From the NCBI GenBank assembly GCA_900318395.1, contig ONKL01000045.1, forward strand, positions 1-51,559: 51,559 nucleotides of DNA, written 5' to 3'. Source of the stretch: an uncultured Prevotella sp. GTDB lineage: Bacteria; Bacteroidota; Bacteroidia; Bacteroidales; Bacteroidaceae. Below are positions 25,677 to 35,165 of this stretch, in pieces; within the stretch, counting starts at the first letter, position 1, and every line of letters starts with the position of its first letter. The position numbers and the translations under genes are program-made. Below the pieces are notes generated by a model. That model was not told the origin of the DNA. It saw only the letters and a program-made list of their open reading frames with translations, and did not search any database.

Positions 25677-26312
25677 CTAGTCGATATAACTCAATATCAG
25701 ATTGGCGACCTGCTCTTCAGTCTTGCCATCCATATTGATTACCAAGTCGTAGTTACGAGAGTCGTAGCGCGAGGTGTTGGCATAGTTCTTAACATACTCC
25801 TCTCGCATCTTGTCCACCTTATTGATGGTCTTCATAGCATCCTTCCAACTGATTTTCTGCTTCTTCATTAAGCGCTCTATGCGATACTCTATTGGAGCCT
25901 GAATGAGCACACTCAGATGGTTGGGATGAGCATTCAAGATGAAGAAGGCTGAACGACCGGCAATAACGCATGATTCTTCTTCGGCAATGCCCATCAGGAT
26001 TTCCTTTTCTGCCTTGAACAAAGCTTCGGTGGTCAGCAGATCGGCATCAGCACCTGTATAGTAAGCAGCAGAGTTAGCAGCATCTTCACCTACAGTCATC
26101 ACGCGCTTGAAATCAGCCCACCAAGAACGCTTGCGGCTTTTCAGACGCTCTATTTCTTCAGTATCCAAGTGGTATTTCTCTTCCAAGGCTTTGATAAGTG
26201 CCTTGTCATAGAATGGAACACCCAGCTTTTCTGCTAAAATGCGCCCCACTGTTCGACCGCCACTTCCCAACTCACGATTAATAGTGATGACAAATTTCTC
26301 GTTTTTATTCAT
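25677..26312 (-). CDS. cytidylate-kinase-like family protein (paralogue 1)
   Basis: 211-residue P-loop protein of the cytidylate-kinase-like family (PF13189 style). The N-terminal [32 protein letters not shown] contains a modified P-loop in which Arg replaces the usual Lys (GSGGRT). Later comes CVIAGRSAFFILNAHPNHLSVLIQAPIEYRIERLMKK (LID-like), and then TSRYDSRNYDLVINMDG. The nucleotide substrate is not established for this family, and it is distinct from canonical Cmk. A close paralogue lies at 45747-46388. Sits downstream of frdCAB on the same strand, separated by a terminator-like hairpin; I saw no clear -7 box. Confidence 0.88.
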   Translation of the reverse strand: MNKNEKFVITINRELGSGGRTVGRILAEKLGVPFYDKALIKALEEKYHLDTEEIERLKSRKRSWWADFKRVMTVGEDAANSAAYYTGADADLLTTEALFKAEKEILMGIAEEESCVIAGRSAFFILNAHPNHLSVLIQAPIEYRIERLMKKQKISWKDAMKTINKVDKMREEYVKNYANTSRYDSRNYDLVINMDGKTEEQVANLILSYID

Positions 26313-26349
26313 AATATTTATAGTTATGTGTTATCTCTATTATAAATAA

Positions 26350-26379
26350 GGTAGTGGAGGCATCATAGCCCCCACTACC
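26350..26379 (-). terminator. probable terminator after frdCAB
   Basis: A stem of GGTAGTGG / CCACTACC (with extra GGC/GCC pairs and one bulge) lies 11 bases after the frdB stop. On the minus strand it is followed by TTATTTATA, a weak T-run. Confidence 0.65.
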
Positions 26380-26390
26380 TATACAACCGA

Positions 26391-27149
26391 TTAATCAGCC
26401 AGCTTGGCCTTGATCATCTCACGGTTCAGACGTGCGATGTTGGCGATGGTCTCGTTCTTCGGGCAGACAGCCTCGCAGGCGCGAGTGTTGGTGCAGTTAC
26501 CGAATCCGAGCTCGTCCATCTTGGCGATCATGTTCTTCACACGACGTGCAGCCTCTACACGACCCTGCGGGAGCAGAGCAAGCTGAGATACCTTACTTGA
26601 TACGAACAGCATAGCAGAGCCGTTCTTACAAGCTGCTACACAAGCGCCACAGCCGATGCAAGAAGCGCAGTCCATAGCCTCGTCAGCATCCTCCTTTGGA
26701 ATAAGGATAGCGTTGGCATCCTGAGCCTGACCTGTGCGGATCGTGGTGTAGCCACCAGCCTGGATGATCTTATCGAAGGCGTTGCGGTCTACCATACAGT
26801 CCTTGATCACTGGGAAGGCAGCTGAGCGCCAAGGCTCTACGGTAATGGTGTCACCATCGTTGAAGCGGCGCATATAGAGCTGGCAGGTAGTAGCACCACG
26901 CTCGGTGAGTCCGTGAGGCGTACCATTGATGTAGAGTGAGCACATACCGCAGATACCCTCGCGGCAGTCGTGATCGAACACGAAGGGCTCTTTGCCTTCG
27001 TTGATGAGCTCCTCGTTCAGGATGTCGAGCATCTCGAGGAAGGAGGTATCATCGGGGATGTCGTGCATTTCGTGCGTATCGAAATGACCTGCGTCCTTGG
27101 GGCCGTTCTGGCGCCAGAACTTTATTGTAAATGAAATATTCTTTGCCAT
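26391..27149 (-). CDS. frdB: fumarate reductase / succinate dehydrogenase iron-sulfur subunit
   Basis: 252-residue subunit B of the quinol:fumarate reductase/succinate dehydrogenase complex. 2Fe-2S ligands are in CREGICGMC (followed later by ATTC), the 4Fe-4S site in [14 protein letters not shown], and the 3Fe-4S region in [14 protein letters not shown]. It passes electrons between the flavin subunit and the membrane cytochrome b. In Bacteroidales the complex mainly reduces fumarate to succinate at the end of fermentation. Six bases after frdA; last gene of frdCAB. Confidence 0.96.
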   Translation of the reverse strand: MAKNISFTIKFWRQNGPKDAGHFDTHEMHDIPDDTSFLEMLDILNEELINEGKEPFVFDHDCREGICGMCSLYINGTPHGLTERGATTCQLYMRRFNDGDTITVEPWRSAAFPVIKDCMVDRNAFDKIIQAGGYTTIRTGQAQDANAILIPKEDADEAMDCASCIGCGACVAACKNGSAMLFVSSKVSQLALLPQGRVEAARRVKNMIAKMDELGFGNCTNTRACEAVCPKNETIANIARLNREMIKAKLAD

Positions 27150-27155
27150 ACCTAA

Positions 27156-29051
27156 TTAATTCTTATAGTTACGTGTCTGTACCTTGATAGCCTCGTACTC
27201 CAGCGGCTCCTTAGAGAGCTCAGGCTCAACGCCCTTGCCTTTGTACTCCCAGCATCCTACGTAGAAGAGAGCGTCGAAAGCTACGAGCTGACCCATTGTG
27301 AAGAAGTCGCGCAGGTGGATAGCCTTGTCGAGCTCCACATTCAGACCTTCCTTTGAGCCAGGAACGAAGAGGTTGGTATCGAACTCCTTCTCGAGCTCGT
27401 GCATCTTCTTCAGACCTTCCTTCAGACCCTCTGCGGTGCGACCCATACCTACATACTCCCACATGATGTGACCCAGTTCCTTATGGATAGAGTCGACAGA
27501 ACGCTTACCCTTGATGTTCATCAGACGATCGATCTCAGCAGCAACGCCCTTCTCAGCAGCCTCGAACTCAGGCAGATCGGTAGAAACCTTTGGCCAAACA
27601 GCCTGATCAGCCAGATAGTTCTGGATGGTGTAAGGCAGTACGAAGTAGCCGTCAGCCAGACCCTGCATCAGAGCAGAAGCACCCAGACGGTTAGCACCGT
27701 GATCAGAGAAGTTACACTCGCCGATAGCGAACAAGCCAGGAATAGTGGTCTGCAGCTCGTAGTCTACCCAGATACCACCCATCGTGTAGTGGATAGCAGG
27801 ATAGATCATCATGGGCTTATAGTACTTCACGCCATTGATCTCGTTGGCTACATCGCCAGGGAATACGTCGGTAATCTCCTCATACATCTCGAAGAGGTTG
27901 CCATAACGCTGCATGATGACATCGAGACCCAGACGGTTGATTGACTCAGAGAAATCGAGGAATACAGCCAGACCTGTGTTGTTCACACCGAAGCCCTTGT
28001 CGCAACGCTCCTTAGCGGCACGAGAGGCAACGTCGCGAGGCACGAGGTTACCGAATGCAGGATAACGGCGCTCCAGATAGTAATCGCGATCCTCCTCAGG
28101 AATCTCCCAACCCTGCTTGGTTCCAGCCTGCAGAGCCTTAGCGTCCTCAATCTTCTTGGGAACCCAGATACGTCCATCGTTACGCAGTGACTCAGACATC
28201 AGCGTCAGCTTAGACTGCTTGTCGCCATGAACTGGGATACAGGTGGGGTGAATCTGAACGTATGAAGGATTAGCCATGAAGGCGCCCTTACGATAGCACT
28301 GGATAGCAGCTGTACAGTTGCAACCCATAGCATTCGTAGAAAGGAAGTAAGCGTTTCCGTAACCGCCAGTAGCGATGACAACAGCGTTGGCGCTGAAGCG
28401 AACGAGCTCGCCAGTAACAAGGTTCTTGGCGATGATACCACGAGCGCGACCATCAACGATCACAACATCCTCCATCTCATAACGTGTATAGAGCTTCACC
28501 TTACCAGCCTGAACCTGACAGCTCAGTGAAGAGTAGGCACCCAGCAGCAGCTGCTGACCTGTCTGACCCTTAGCATAGAATGTACGGCTTACCTGAGCAC
28601 CACCGAACGAACGGTTAGCCAGCATACCACCATATTCACGAGCAAAGGGAACACCCTGAGCTACACACTGGTCGATAATATTGTTTGAAACCTCAGCCAG
28701 ACGATAAACGTTAGCCTCGCGAGCACGATAGTCACCACCCTTTACGGTATCGTAGAACAGACGGTAAACGGAGTCACCATCATTCTGATAGCACTTGGCA
28801 GCGTTGATACCACCCTGAGCGGCGATAGAGTGAGCACGACGGGGAGAATCCTGAATACACAGGTTAATCACATTGAAGCCCATCTCACCGAGTGAAGCAG
28901 CTGCAGAAGCACCAGCCAAACCAGTACCAACCACGATAACATCCAACTTCAGCTTGTTCTTGGGGTTAACCAGTCGCTGATGAGCCTTATATTCCTTCCA
29001 TTTCTCAGGTACTGGACCTGCGGGAATCTTAGAATCTAATACTTTTGCCAT
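27156..29051 (-). CDS. frdA: fumarate reductase / succinate dehydrogenase flavoprotein subunit
   Basis: 631-residue catalytic subunit. FAD dinucleotide fold [20 protein letters not shown]; covalent flavin site [16 protein letters not shown] (His); the capping-domain and active-site segments [11 protein letters not shown] and [20 protein letters not shown]-like [16 protein letters not shown]; and [30 protein letters not shown]. It interconverts fumarate and succinate on the cytoplasmic side of the inner membrane. Length and layout match the Bacteroidetes type of enzyme. Lies between frdC (27 bases) and frdB (6 bases). Confidence 0.96.
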   Translation of the reverse strand: MAKVLDSKIPAGPVPEKWKEYKAHQRLVNPKNKLKLDVIVVGTGLAGASAAASLGEMGFNVINLCIQDSPRRAHSIAAQGGINAAKCYQNDGDSVYRLFYDTVKGGDYRAREANVYRLAEVSNNIIDQCVAQGVPFAREYGGMLANRSFGGAQVSRTFYAKGQTGQQLLLGAYSSLSCQVQAGKVKLYTRYEMEDVVIVDGRARGIIAKNLVTGELVRFSANAVVIATGGYGNAYFLSTNAMGCNCTAAIQCYRKGAFMANPSYVQIHPTCIPVHGDKQSKLTLMSESLRNDGRIWVPKKIEDAKALQAGTKQGWEIPEEDRDYYLERRYPAFGNLVPRDVASRAAKERCDKGFGVNNTGLAVFLDFSESINRLGLDVIMQRYGNLFEMYEEITDVFPGDVANEINGVKYYKPMMIYPAIHYTMGGIWVDYELQTTIPGLFAIGECNFSDHGANRLGASALMQGLADGYFVLPYTIQNYLADQAVWPKVSTDLPEFEAAEKGVAAEIDRLMNIKGKRSVDSIHKELGHIMWEYVGMGRTAEGLKEGLKKMHELEKEFDTNLFVPGSKEGLNVELDKAIHLRDFFTMGQLVAFDALFYVGCWEYKGKGVEPELSKEPLEYEAIKVQTRNYKN

Positions 29052-29078
29052 AATCTTTTTCTAATTAAAGGTGGATAA

Positions 29079-29774
29079 TTAGCAGCTACCGCTACAGAGC
29101 GAAGGAGCACAACCGAATGCGAAAGCCAGCACAACGATCAGGAAGCAGAGCATGAGCAGGGTTACATAGATCATACCGATGCACTGCCAGCGCTTCAGCC
29201 AAATCTTGCCGCTAACGCCAAGCGTCTGCATAGCTGACCAGAAACCATGAGTGAGATGGAACCAGATGGCTACGAGCCAAATGATGTAAATCACTACGAA
29301 TACAGGATTAGAGAATGTCTCCTTGATCCATCCGAAACCATCGGTCGGGCTGATGGCTGGCATAGCGCCGATAAGATCTGCGAACATCATGTTGTACCAG
29401 AAGTTCCAGAGGTGAATCAGCAGACCAATGCAGATGATGATACCCAGAACGAGCATGTTCTTAGATACCCACTCTACCTTCCCTGCATTAACCTCCGTAG
29501 CAACCTCGTAACGATTGTCGCCACGAGCCGTACGGTTCTGCGCTGTCAGAATGAACGCGTAGACAATGTGAATCACTGCCAAGGCAGCCAGACCGAGTGT
29601 TGCTACTACAGCATACCAGTTGGCACCCAGGAATTCGCAAATCATGTTGTAACCATCTTCAGAGAAAAGCGCTACCATGTTCATGCAACCATGAAAGGTC
29701 AGGAACAGAATCAGCGCAATACCCGTTACAGACATTACAACTTTTCTACCAATTGATGAATTGATTAACCACAT
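29079..29774 (-). CDS. frdC: succinate dehydrogenase/fumarate reductase cytochrome b subunit
   Basis: 231-residue membrane anchor with five hydrophobic helices (VVMSVTGIALILFLTFHGCMNM, WYAVVATLGLAALAVIHIVYAFI, MLVLGIIICIGLLIHLWNFWYN, VFVVIYIIWLVAIWFHLTHGFWSAMQTLG, CIGMIYVTLLMLCFLIVVLAFAF). His residues in LTFHG, IHIVY, LLIHLW and FHLTHGFW are candidate haem b ligands. Typical for the single-subunit di-haem cytochrome b558 family used with menaquinone. First gene of frdCAB, with a -7 box 67 bases ahead. Confidence 0.95.
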   Translation of the reverse strand: MWLINSSIGRKVVMSVTGIALILFLTFHGCMNMVALFSEDGYNMICEFLGANWYAVVATLGLAALAVIHIVYAFILTAQNRTARGDNRYEVATEVNAGKVEWVSKNMLVLGIIICIGLLIHLWNFWYNMMFADLIGAMPAISPTDGFGWIKETFSNPVFVVIYIIWLVAIWFHLTHGFWSAMQTLGVSGKIWLKRWQCIGMIYVTLLMLCFLIVVLAFAFGCAPSLCSGSC

Positions 29775-29847
29775 AAGTTGTTGAATTTAAGTTATTTAAT
29801 AAATATTGCGTACTCACTATTTAGGATTCGAGGATTGCTTTAGAGTG

Positions 29848-29855
29848 CAAAGTTA
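29848..29855 (-). promoter_or_regulatory. -7 box of frdCAB
   Basis: TAACTTTG on the minus strand, giving a leader of about 67 bases before the frdC ATG at 29774. Confidence 0.6.
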
Positions 29856-29921
29856 ATAAAAAATAATGATAAAACAAACCTTTTTGAGATAAAAATTCAA
29901 CTTTATCTCATTTTTTTTTCT

Positions 29922-29929
29922 TACTTTTG
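29922..29929 (+). promoter_or_regulatory. -7 box of mnmG
   Basis: TACTTTTG, 20 bases before the ATG at 29950. Confidence 0.55.
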
Positions 29930-29949
29930 CGGAAAATTATCAAAAGAGA

Positions 29950-31866
29950 ATGAAATTCAACTATGATGTTCTGGTCATCGGAGGTGGTCATGCGGGGTGC
30001 GAAGCAGCCTGCGCCAGTGCCAATATGGGTGCCAAAACCTGCCTCGTGACGATGGACATGAACAAGATTGCGCAGATGTCGTGCAACCCTGCCGTCGGCG
30101 GTATCGCCAAGGGGCAGATTGTGCGCGAAATTGATGCCCTCGGCGGCCAGATGGGACTGGTGACTGACGCCACTTCGATACAGTTCCGTATGCTGAACGT
30201 TGGTAAAGGTCCGGCTATGTGGAGTCCTCGCGCCCAATGCGACAGAGGGAAGTTTATCTGGGAGTGGCGCAGGCATCTAGATGAAACAGAGAATTTGGAT
30301 ATCTGGCAAGACCAGGCAGACGAACTCTTGGTAGAAGAATCGACAGATGCTAGTTCGGGCAATTCTGTCGTTAGTGCCATCGGCGTGCGCACCATTTGGG
30401 GAGCAGAGCTCTATGCCAAATGCGTCGTCGTCACTGCTGGCACTTTCCTGAACGGACTGATGCATATCGGACGCAAAATGGTGCCAGGCGGACGAATTGC
30501 TGAACCCGCCGTAGCCCATTTCACTGAAAGCATCACTCGACATGGTGTCACCTCAGCACGAATGAAGACCGGAACTCCAGTACGTATCGACAAGCGTTCT
30601 GTTCATTTCGAGGAAATGGAGATTCAGCCAGGAGAGAGCAAACCCTATCAGTTCAGCTACATGAACAAAGCAGGTGCACTGAAGCAACTGCCTTGTTGGA
30701 CAGTCAACACGAATGCTGAAGTTCATGAGGTACTTCGAAGCGGACTGGCAGACTCCCCACTCTACAATGGACAGATTCAATCAATAGGTCCTCGATATTG
30801 TCCGTCGATAGAAACCAAACTGGTAACCTTCCCTGAGCGTGACAAGCATCCACTTTTTCTCGAACCTGAAGGCGAAGACACCAATGAGATGTATCTGAAT
30901 GGCTTCTCGTCATCACTCCCGATGGATGTACAGATTGAGGCTTTGAAGAAAATGCCCGCTTTCAAAGATATAAAGGTATATCGTCCAGGCTATGCTATCG
31001 AATACGATTTCTTCGATCCAACCCAACTCAACCACTCGTTGGAATCGAAGGTTATCAAGAATCTGTTTATGGCAGGACAGGTGAATGGTACTACTGGATA
31101 TGAGGAAGCTGGCGGGCAGGGAACGATGGCAGGTATCAACGCTGCGTTGAAAGCTGGGTCTGAGAGTGAGAGCCAGTTCGCGCCTTTCATCCTCCATCGC
31201 GACGAAGCTTACATTGGCGTTTTAATCGACGACCTGGTAACAAAGGGTGTGGATGAACCCTACCGTATGTTCACCTCTCGCGCTGAGTATCGCATCCTTC
31301 TCAGGCAAGATGATGCTGATACCCGTCTGACAGAAAAAGCATACGCCCTTGGTTTGGCGAAAAGTGACAGATTGGACTGGTGGAAGGAGAAGAAAGAGCA
31401 TATCGAAGAAATCGAGACTTTCTGTCAGAACTTTGCGATTAAACCGCGTTTGATCAATTCAGCGCTTGAAGCTCTTGGCACTACCCCACTCCAGTTTGGC
31501 TGCAAGCTGATCGATCTGGTAAACCGCCCCCAGCTGAATCTGTCGAATCTCTCAGAAATCATACCTCAGTTGAAAGAGGTATTAAATCGTCCGAATAATC
31601 GGAAAGAAGAAATTGCCGAAGCAGCAGAGATCAGAATGAAATACAGCGGATACATCGAACGCGAACGAGTCGTTGCCGAGAAAATGCACCGCTTAGAAAA
31701 TATCAAGATTCGTGGTCATTTCAACTACGAAGAACTGCAAGGTCTTTCTACCGAGTGTCGACAGAAGCTGATGAAGATCCAGCCTGAGACTTTGGCACAA
31801 GCAAGCCGTATCCCTGGCGTGTCACCAAGCGACATCAATGTGCTGCTAGTGCTCATGGGCAGGTAA
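29950..31866 (+). CDS. mnmG: tRNA uridine-5-carboxymethylaminomethyl(34) synthesis enzyme MnmG
   Basis: 638-residue FAD enzyme that, with MnmE, installs the cmnm5 group on U34 of certain tRNAs. FAD-binding VIGGGHAGCEAACASANMGAKT, the MnmG signature CNPAVGGIAKGQIVREIDALGG, GRKMVPGGRIAEPAVAHFTES, KTGTPVRI, FMAGQVNGTTGYEEAGGQGTMAGINAA, and a C-terminal helical domain ending SDINVLLVLMGR. Length is normal. A parS-like palindrome begins 1 base after the stop codon. The gene is often near the replication origin (gidA region), in line with that. Confidence 0.97.
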   Translation: MKFNYDVLVIGGGHAGCEAACASANMGAKTCLVTMDMNKIAQMSCNPAVGGIAKGQIVREIDALGGQMGLVTDATSIQFRMLNVGKGPAMWSPRAQCDRGKFIWEWRRHLDETENLDIWQDQADELLVEESTDASSGNSVVSAIGVRTIWGAELYAKCVVVTAGTFLNGLMHIGRKMVPGGRIAEPAVAHFTESITRHGVTSARMKTGTPVRIDKRSVHFEEMEIQPGESKPYQFSYMNKAGALKQLPCWTVNTNAEVHEVLRSGLADSPLYNGQIQSIGPRYCPSIETKLVTFPERDKHPLFLEPEGEDTNEMYLNGFSSSLPMDVQIEALKKMPAFKDIKVYRPGYAIEYDFFDPTQLNHSLESKVIKNLFMAGQVNGTTGYEEAGGQGTMAGINAALKAGSESESQFAPFILHRDEAYIGVLIDDLVTKGVDEPYRMFTSRAEYRILLRQDDADTRLTEKAYALGLAKSDRLDWWKEKKEHIEEIETFCQNFAIKPRLINSALEALGTTPLQFGCKLIDLVNRPQLNLSNLSEIIPQLKEVLNRPNNRKEEIAEAAEIRMKYSGYIERERVVAEKMHRLENIKIRGHFNYEELQGLSTECRQKLMKIQPETLAQASRIPGVSPSDINVLLVLMGR

Positions 31867-31882
31867 CGTTTCACGTGAAACA
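31867..31882. promoter_or_regulatory. parS-like centromere site 1
   Basis: CGTTTCACGTGAAACA matches the widely conserved ParB-binding consensus TGTTTCACGTGAAACA at 15 of 16 positions, and the inner 14-bp palindrome is perfect. Located directly after the mnmG stop codon. Confidence 0.85.
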
Positions 31883-31915
31883 AACAACAAATTACAAACA
31901 CATAACTCATTGATT

Positions 31916-32443
31916 ATGAACAACAAAATTTTGATTGACAATCTGCGTTGCATACCAGATTTTCCAAAAAAGGGCATCAACTTCAGAGACGTAACAACGC
32001 TCTACAAGAATGCCGAGTGTGTACAGATCATGCTGAATGAACTTGAAGCTATCTACAAAGACAAGGGCATTACTAAGATCGTTGGAATCGAGAGCCGAGG
32101 TTTTATTATGGCATCTGCTTTGGCTGGCCGTCTCGGTTGTGGAATCGTAATGGCTCGTAAACCAGGAAAGCTACCCTACACCGTTATCAAAGAATCTTTT
32201 TCAAAAGAGTATGGTGTGGACACAATTGAGATGCACCTCGACGCCATCGAAGAAAACGATGTCGTTCTGATTCATGATGACCTGTTAGCAACTGGTGGTA
32301 CAGCCAAGGCTGCTTATAACCTAGTTCAACATTTCAAGCCCAAGAAGATCTATATGAACTTCATCGTGGAAATCAAAGACGAAGGACTGCATGGTCGTGA
32401 CGAGTTCAAGGGCATCGACCTGACTACACTTATAACAATCTAA
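31916..32443 (+). CDS. apt: adenine phosphoribosyltransferase
   Basis: 175-residue salvage enzyme making AMP from adenine and PRPP. Signature segments: IPDFPKKGINFRDVTTLYKN near the N-terminus, GIESRGFIMASALAGRLG, ARKPGKLPY, and the PRPP-binding loop VVLIHDDLLATGGTAKAA. I start at the ATG at 31916 (MNNKILIDNLRC); a TTG 6 bases upstream is possible. Lies between two parS-like palindromes, which sit in the short gaps on either side, and shares the strand with mnmG and uvrC. Confidence 0.96.
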   Translation: MNNKILIDNLRCIPDFPKKGINFRDVTTLYKNAECVQIMLNELEAIYKDKGITKIVGIESRGFIMASALAGRLGCGIVMARKPGKLPYTVIKESFSKEYGVDTIEMHLDAIEENDVVLIHDDLLATGGTAKAAYNLVQHFKPKKIYMNFIVEIKDEGLHGRDEFKGIDLTTLITI

Positions 32444-32449
32444 AAGAAA

Positions 32450-32465
32450 CGTTCCACGTGAAACA
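32450..32465. promoter_or_regulatory. parS-like centromere site 2
   Basis: CGTTCCACGTGAAACA matches the ParB consensus at 14 of 16 positions (C for T at position 5). It lies in the 28-base gap between apt and uvrC, 583 bases from site 1. Confidence 0.78.
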
Positions 32466-32471
32466 CTGAAG

Positions 32472-34316
32472 ATGACAAAAGAAGAAAACGAAAAGCGTCT
32501 TACTTATCTGAAAGGCATCGTCAGCAGACTTCCAGAGAAGCCTGGCAGCTACCAATATTACGACGAGAACCATACAATCATCTATGTGGGTAAGGCGAAA
32601 AATCTCAAATCAAGAGTCTCGTCTTACTTCCACACAGAGGTAGACCGTTTCAAGACAAAGGTTCTCGTCAGCAAAATCCATGATATCAGCTATACGGTTG
32701 TTAACACTGAAGAAGATGCACTCTTGTTAGAGAACGCTCTGATCAAGAAATACAATCCGCGTTATAACGTATTACTGAAAGACGGCAAGACATACCCCAG
32801 CATTTGCGTCACCAACGAATTCTTCCCGCGTATCTTCAAGACTCGTAACATCAACAGGAAATGGGGTACCTACTACGGGCCATACTCCCACATCGGGTCG
32901 ATGTACGCCGTCCTCGACATCATCAAGGAACTCTACCACCCTCGCACCTGCAACACCCCACTCACGAAGGAAGGCGTAGAGAGCGGGAAATACAAGGTAT
33001 GCCTCGACTATCACATCAAGAAGTGTCTGGGACCTTGCACGGGAAAGCAAGCCTACGAGGACTACCAGAAGAACATCATGCAGGCCCGAGAGATCCTGAA
33101 AGGGAACACACGTCAGGTGCTACGAGACATGAAGGAAGAAATGCTCAGACTCTCAGAAGAACTGCGCTTCGAGGAGGCAGAAGAAATCAAGAGGAAATAC
33201 ATAGCGCTGGACGGATTCGTAAGCAAGAGCGAAGTGGTAAGCAACACAATCAACAACGTAGACGTATTCTCTATCACCTCGGACGAGAAAATGGCCTTCA
33301 TCAATTACATACATGTCTCGAACGGCAGCATCAACCAGAGCTTCACCATCGAGTACAAAAAGAAGCTGAACGAGAGCAATGAGGAGTTACTGCAACTCGG
33401 CATCATCGAACTGCGCCAAAGATTCAAGAGCGACGCCAAGGAGATCATCATACCAACGGAGGTGGATATAGAGTTGGAAAACGTCACTTTCACCATACCC
33501 CAACGAGGTGACAAGAAGACCCTGCTCGACCTCTCGATCATGAACGGAAAACAATACAAGTTCGACCGCCTGAAGCAGGCCGAGAAACTGAATCCAGAGC
33601 AGAAACAGACACGGCTGATGAAGGAACTGCAAGAGAAGCTGCACCTGCCTACCCTGCCCTACCATATCGAATGCTTCGACAACTCGAACATATCAGGCAC
33701 TGACGCAGTAGCCTCATGCGTGGTCTTCAAGGCCATGAAGCCCAGCAAAAAGGAATACAAGCACTTCAACATCAAGACCGTAGTTGGTCCCGATGACTAT
33801 GCCTCGATGAAGGAGGTAGTTCACCGCAGATATACCCGCCTGGTAGAAGAAGAACAGCCACTACCCAACCTCATCATCGCCGACGGCGGCAAGGGCCAGA
33901 TGGAGGTGATCAGAGAGGTCATCCAGGACGAGCTGAACCTCGATATTCCTATCGCAGGATTAGCCAAAGACGACCGTCACCGCACCAACGAACTGCTCTA
34001 CGGATTCCCGCCCATCCACGTAGCCCTGAAGACCGACTCAGAACTCTTCCACGTGCTGACGCATATCCAGGATGAAGTACACCGCTTCGCCATCGAATTC
34101 CACCGAAACAAGCGTTCTAAGCGCGCTTTGCACTCTGAGCTTGATAACATCCCTGGCATCGGTCCTAAGACACGTGACGGGCTCCTAAATGCCCTCAAAT
34201 CGGTTAAACGGATTAGGGAGGCCAACCTGGAAACACTCACAGAAATCATCGGTCCTGCCAAAGCCAAGATCGTCTATGAATACATGCACCATGAGCACAT
34301 TGATGACGAGAAGTAA
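32472..34316 (+). CDS. uvrC: excinuclease ABC subunit C
   Basis: 614-residue nucleotide-excision-repair nuclease. N-terminal GIY-YIG domain (PGSYQYYDENHTIIYVGKAKNLKSRVSSYF), a cysteine-containing segment (CKVCLDYHIKKCLGPCTGK-like), and a UvrB-interacting UVR motif (MKEEMLRLSEELRFEEAEEIKRKY). An RNase-H-like endonuclease domain follows (IECFDNSNISGTDAVASCVVF, LIIADGGKGQ, IAGLAKDD), then a C-terminal helix-hairpin-helix (LDNIPGIGPKTRDGLLNAL). Makes both incisions around a lesion with UvrB. Normal length. Confidence 0.97.
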   Translation: MTKEENEKRLTYLKGIVSRLPEKPGSYQYYDENHTIIYVGKAKNLKSRVSSYFHTEVDRFKTKVLVSKIHDISYTVVNTEEDALLLENALIKKYNPRYNVLLKDGKTYPSICVTNEFFPRIFKTRNINRKWGTYYGPYSHIGSMYAVLDIIKELYHPRTCNTPLTKEGVESGKYKVCLDYHIKKCLGPCTGKQAYEDYQKNIMQAREILKGNTRQVLRDMKEEMLRLSEELRFEEAEEIKRKYIALDGFVSKSEVVSNTINNVDVFSITSDEKMAFINYIHVSNGSINQSFTIEYKKKLNESNEELLQLGIIELRQRFKSDAKEIIIPTEVDIELENVTFTIPQRGDKKTLLDLSIMNGKQYKFDRLKQAEKLNPEQKQTRLMKELQEKLHLPTLPYHIECFDNSNISGTDAVASCVVFKAMKPSKKEYKHFNIKTVVGPDDYASMKEVVHRRYTRLVEEEQPLPNLIIADGGKGQMEVIREVIQDELNLDIPIAGLAKDDRHRTNELLYGFPPIHVALKTDSELFHVLTHIQDEVHRFAIEFHRNKRSKRALHSELDNIPGIGPKTRDGLLNALKSVKRIREANLETLTEIIGPAKAKIVYEYMHHEHIDDEK

Positions 34317-34684
34317 CTTCGTGGCAAACGAAACGTAATACACGAGGCAGAAAGCCGTAACATCGTCTATTCACATCATTAGAATGTAACAATGTAACTT
34401 TGTAACATTGTAACATTAAGCACTAAACAGTGTAGGACTTTGCCATCAACACTCATGACAAATGACAGATGACAGTTATAGAAAAAGAAAGGAAAAAGAA
34501 AAATTATTATTATATATATTATAATATATATAATAATAATACTGTATACTCTCTCAAAATCAAAAAACTGTCATCTGTCATCTGTCACAGACCTTAATGT
34601 TACAATGTTACATTGTTACAAAGTTACAAAATGCGGAATCAGAGAAATAAGAAGCCAAAATTTGGTCAATTCAGAATAAAGTCG
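34317..34684. other. non-coding stretch with nested inverted repeats
   Basis: No gene seen between uvrC and dtd. The stretch is occupied mainly by the 250-bp inverted-repeat element listed separately (34383-34632), flanked by ordinary AT-rich sequence. Confidence 0.7.
34383..34632. repeat. nested inverted-repeat element with tandem 8-mers
   Basis: Outer arms (34383-34420 and 34592-34632) are tandem 8-mers: TGTAACAA/TGTAACTT/TGTAACAT/TGTAACAT on the left and the reverse-complement type ATGTTACA/ATGTTACA/TTGTTACA/AAGTTACA on the right. Middle arms (34458-34477 and 34566-34587) are ATGACAGATGACAG strings and their reverse complement CTGTCATCTGTCAT. The centre (34503-34540) is a perfect 38-bp AT-only palindrome. 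The whole looks like a non-autonomous palindromic insertion or a dispersed repeat; no ORF lies inside. Confidence 0.85.
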
Positions 34685-34692
34685 TAACTTTG
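34685..34692 (+). promoter_or_regulatory. -7 box of the dtd-deoC operon
   Basis: TAACTTTG, 18 bases before the dtd ATG at 34711. Confidence 0.6.
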
Positions 34693-34710
34693 CCGAAAAA
34701 TCAGAAAGAG

Positions 34711-35163
34711 ATGAGAGCAGTCGTACAGAGAGTCAGCCGTGCCAGCGTCACCATAGAGGGCGCAGTCAAAAGCCAGATAGGAGCAGGATTCCTGATTCTG
34801 GTGGGCATCTGCGATGAAGATACGGAAGAAGACGTGGAGTGGCTGGTGAAGAAAATAGCCAACCTGAGGGTGTTTGATGATGAAGATGGAGTCATGAATC
34901 GTTCCGTCATCGACATCAGCGGCGAGGCCCTCGTAGTCAGTCAGTTCACGCTATATGCCAGCTATAAGAAAGGGAATCGCCCCAGCTGGTTCAAAGCAGG
35001 CTCTCATGAGCACTCTATCCCACTCTACGAAGCCTTCTGCAAAGATCTATCCGAAGCCATCGGAAAGCCAGTAGGAACAGGTGAATTCGGGGCTGACATG
35101 AAGGTTGAATTACTGAATGACGGACCCGTAACGATATGTATGGACACTAAAAACAAAGAATAA
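34711..35163 (+). CDS. dtd: D-aminoacyl-tRNA deacylase
   Basis: 150-residue DTD-family enzyme that hydrolyses D-amino acids (and misloaded Gly) from tRNA. Start MRAVVQRVSRASVTIEG is typical of the family. The catalytic/binding motifs SQFTLYA and NDGPVTICMDT (GPVT) are present. The frame is open from 34690, but the -7 box falls there, so the ATG at 34711 is used. First of five closely spaced genes ending with deoC. Confidence 0.96.
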   Translation: MRAVVQRVSRASVTIEGAVKSQIGAGFLILVGICDEDTEEDVEWLVKKIANLRVFDDEDGVMNRSVIDISGEALVVSQFTLYASYKKGNRPSWFKAGSHEHSIPLYEAFCKDLSEAIGKPVGTGEFGADMKVELLNDGPVTICMDTKNKE

Positions 35164-35165
35164 CT

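Noticed and set aside
34383-34632. Possible CRISPR-like array (repeated TGTAACAT and GACAGAT units)
   Set aside because: Units are 7-8 bases with no unique spacers between them, and they are arranged as inverted arms around a palindrome.
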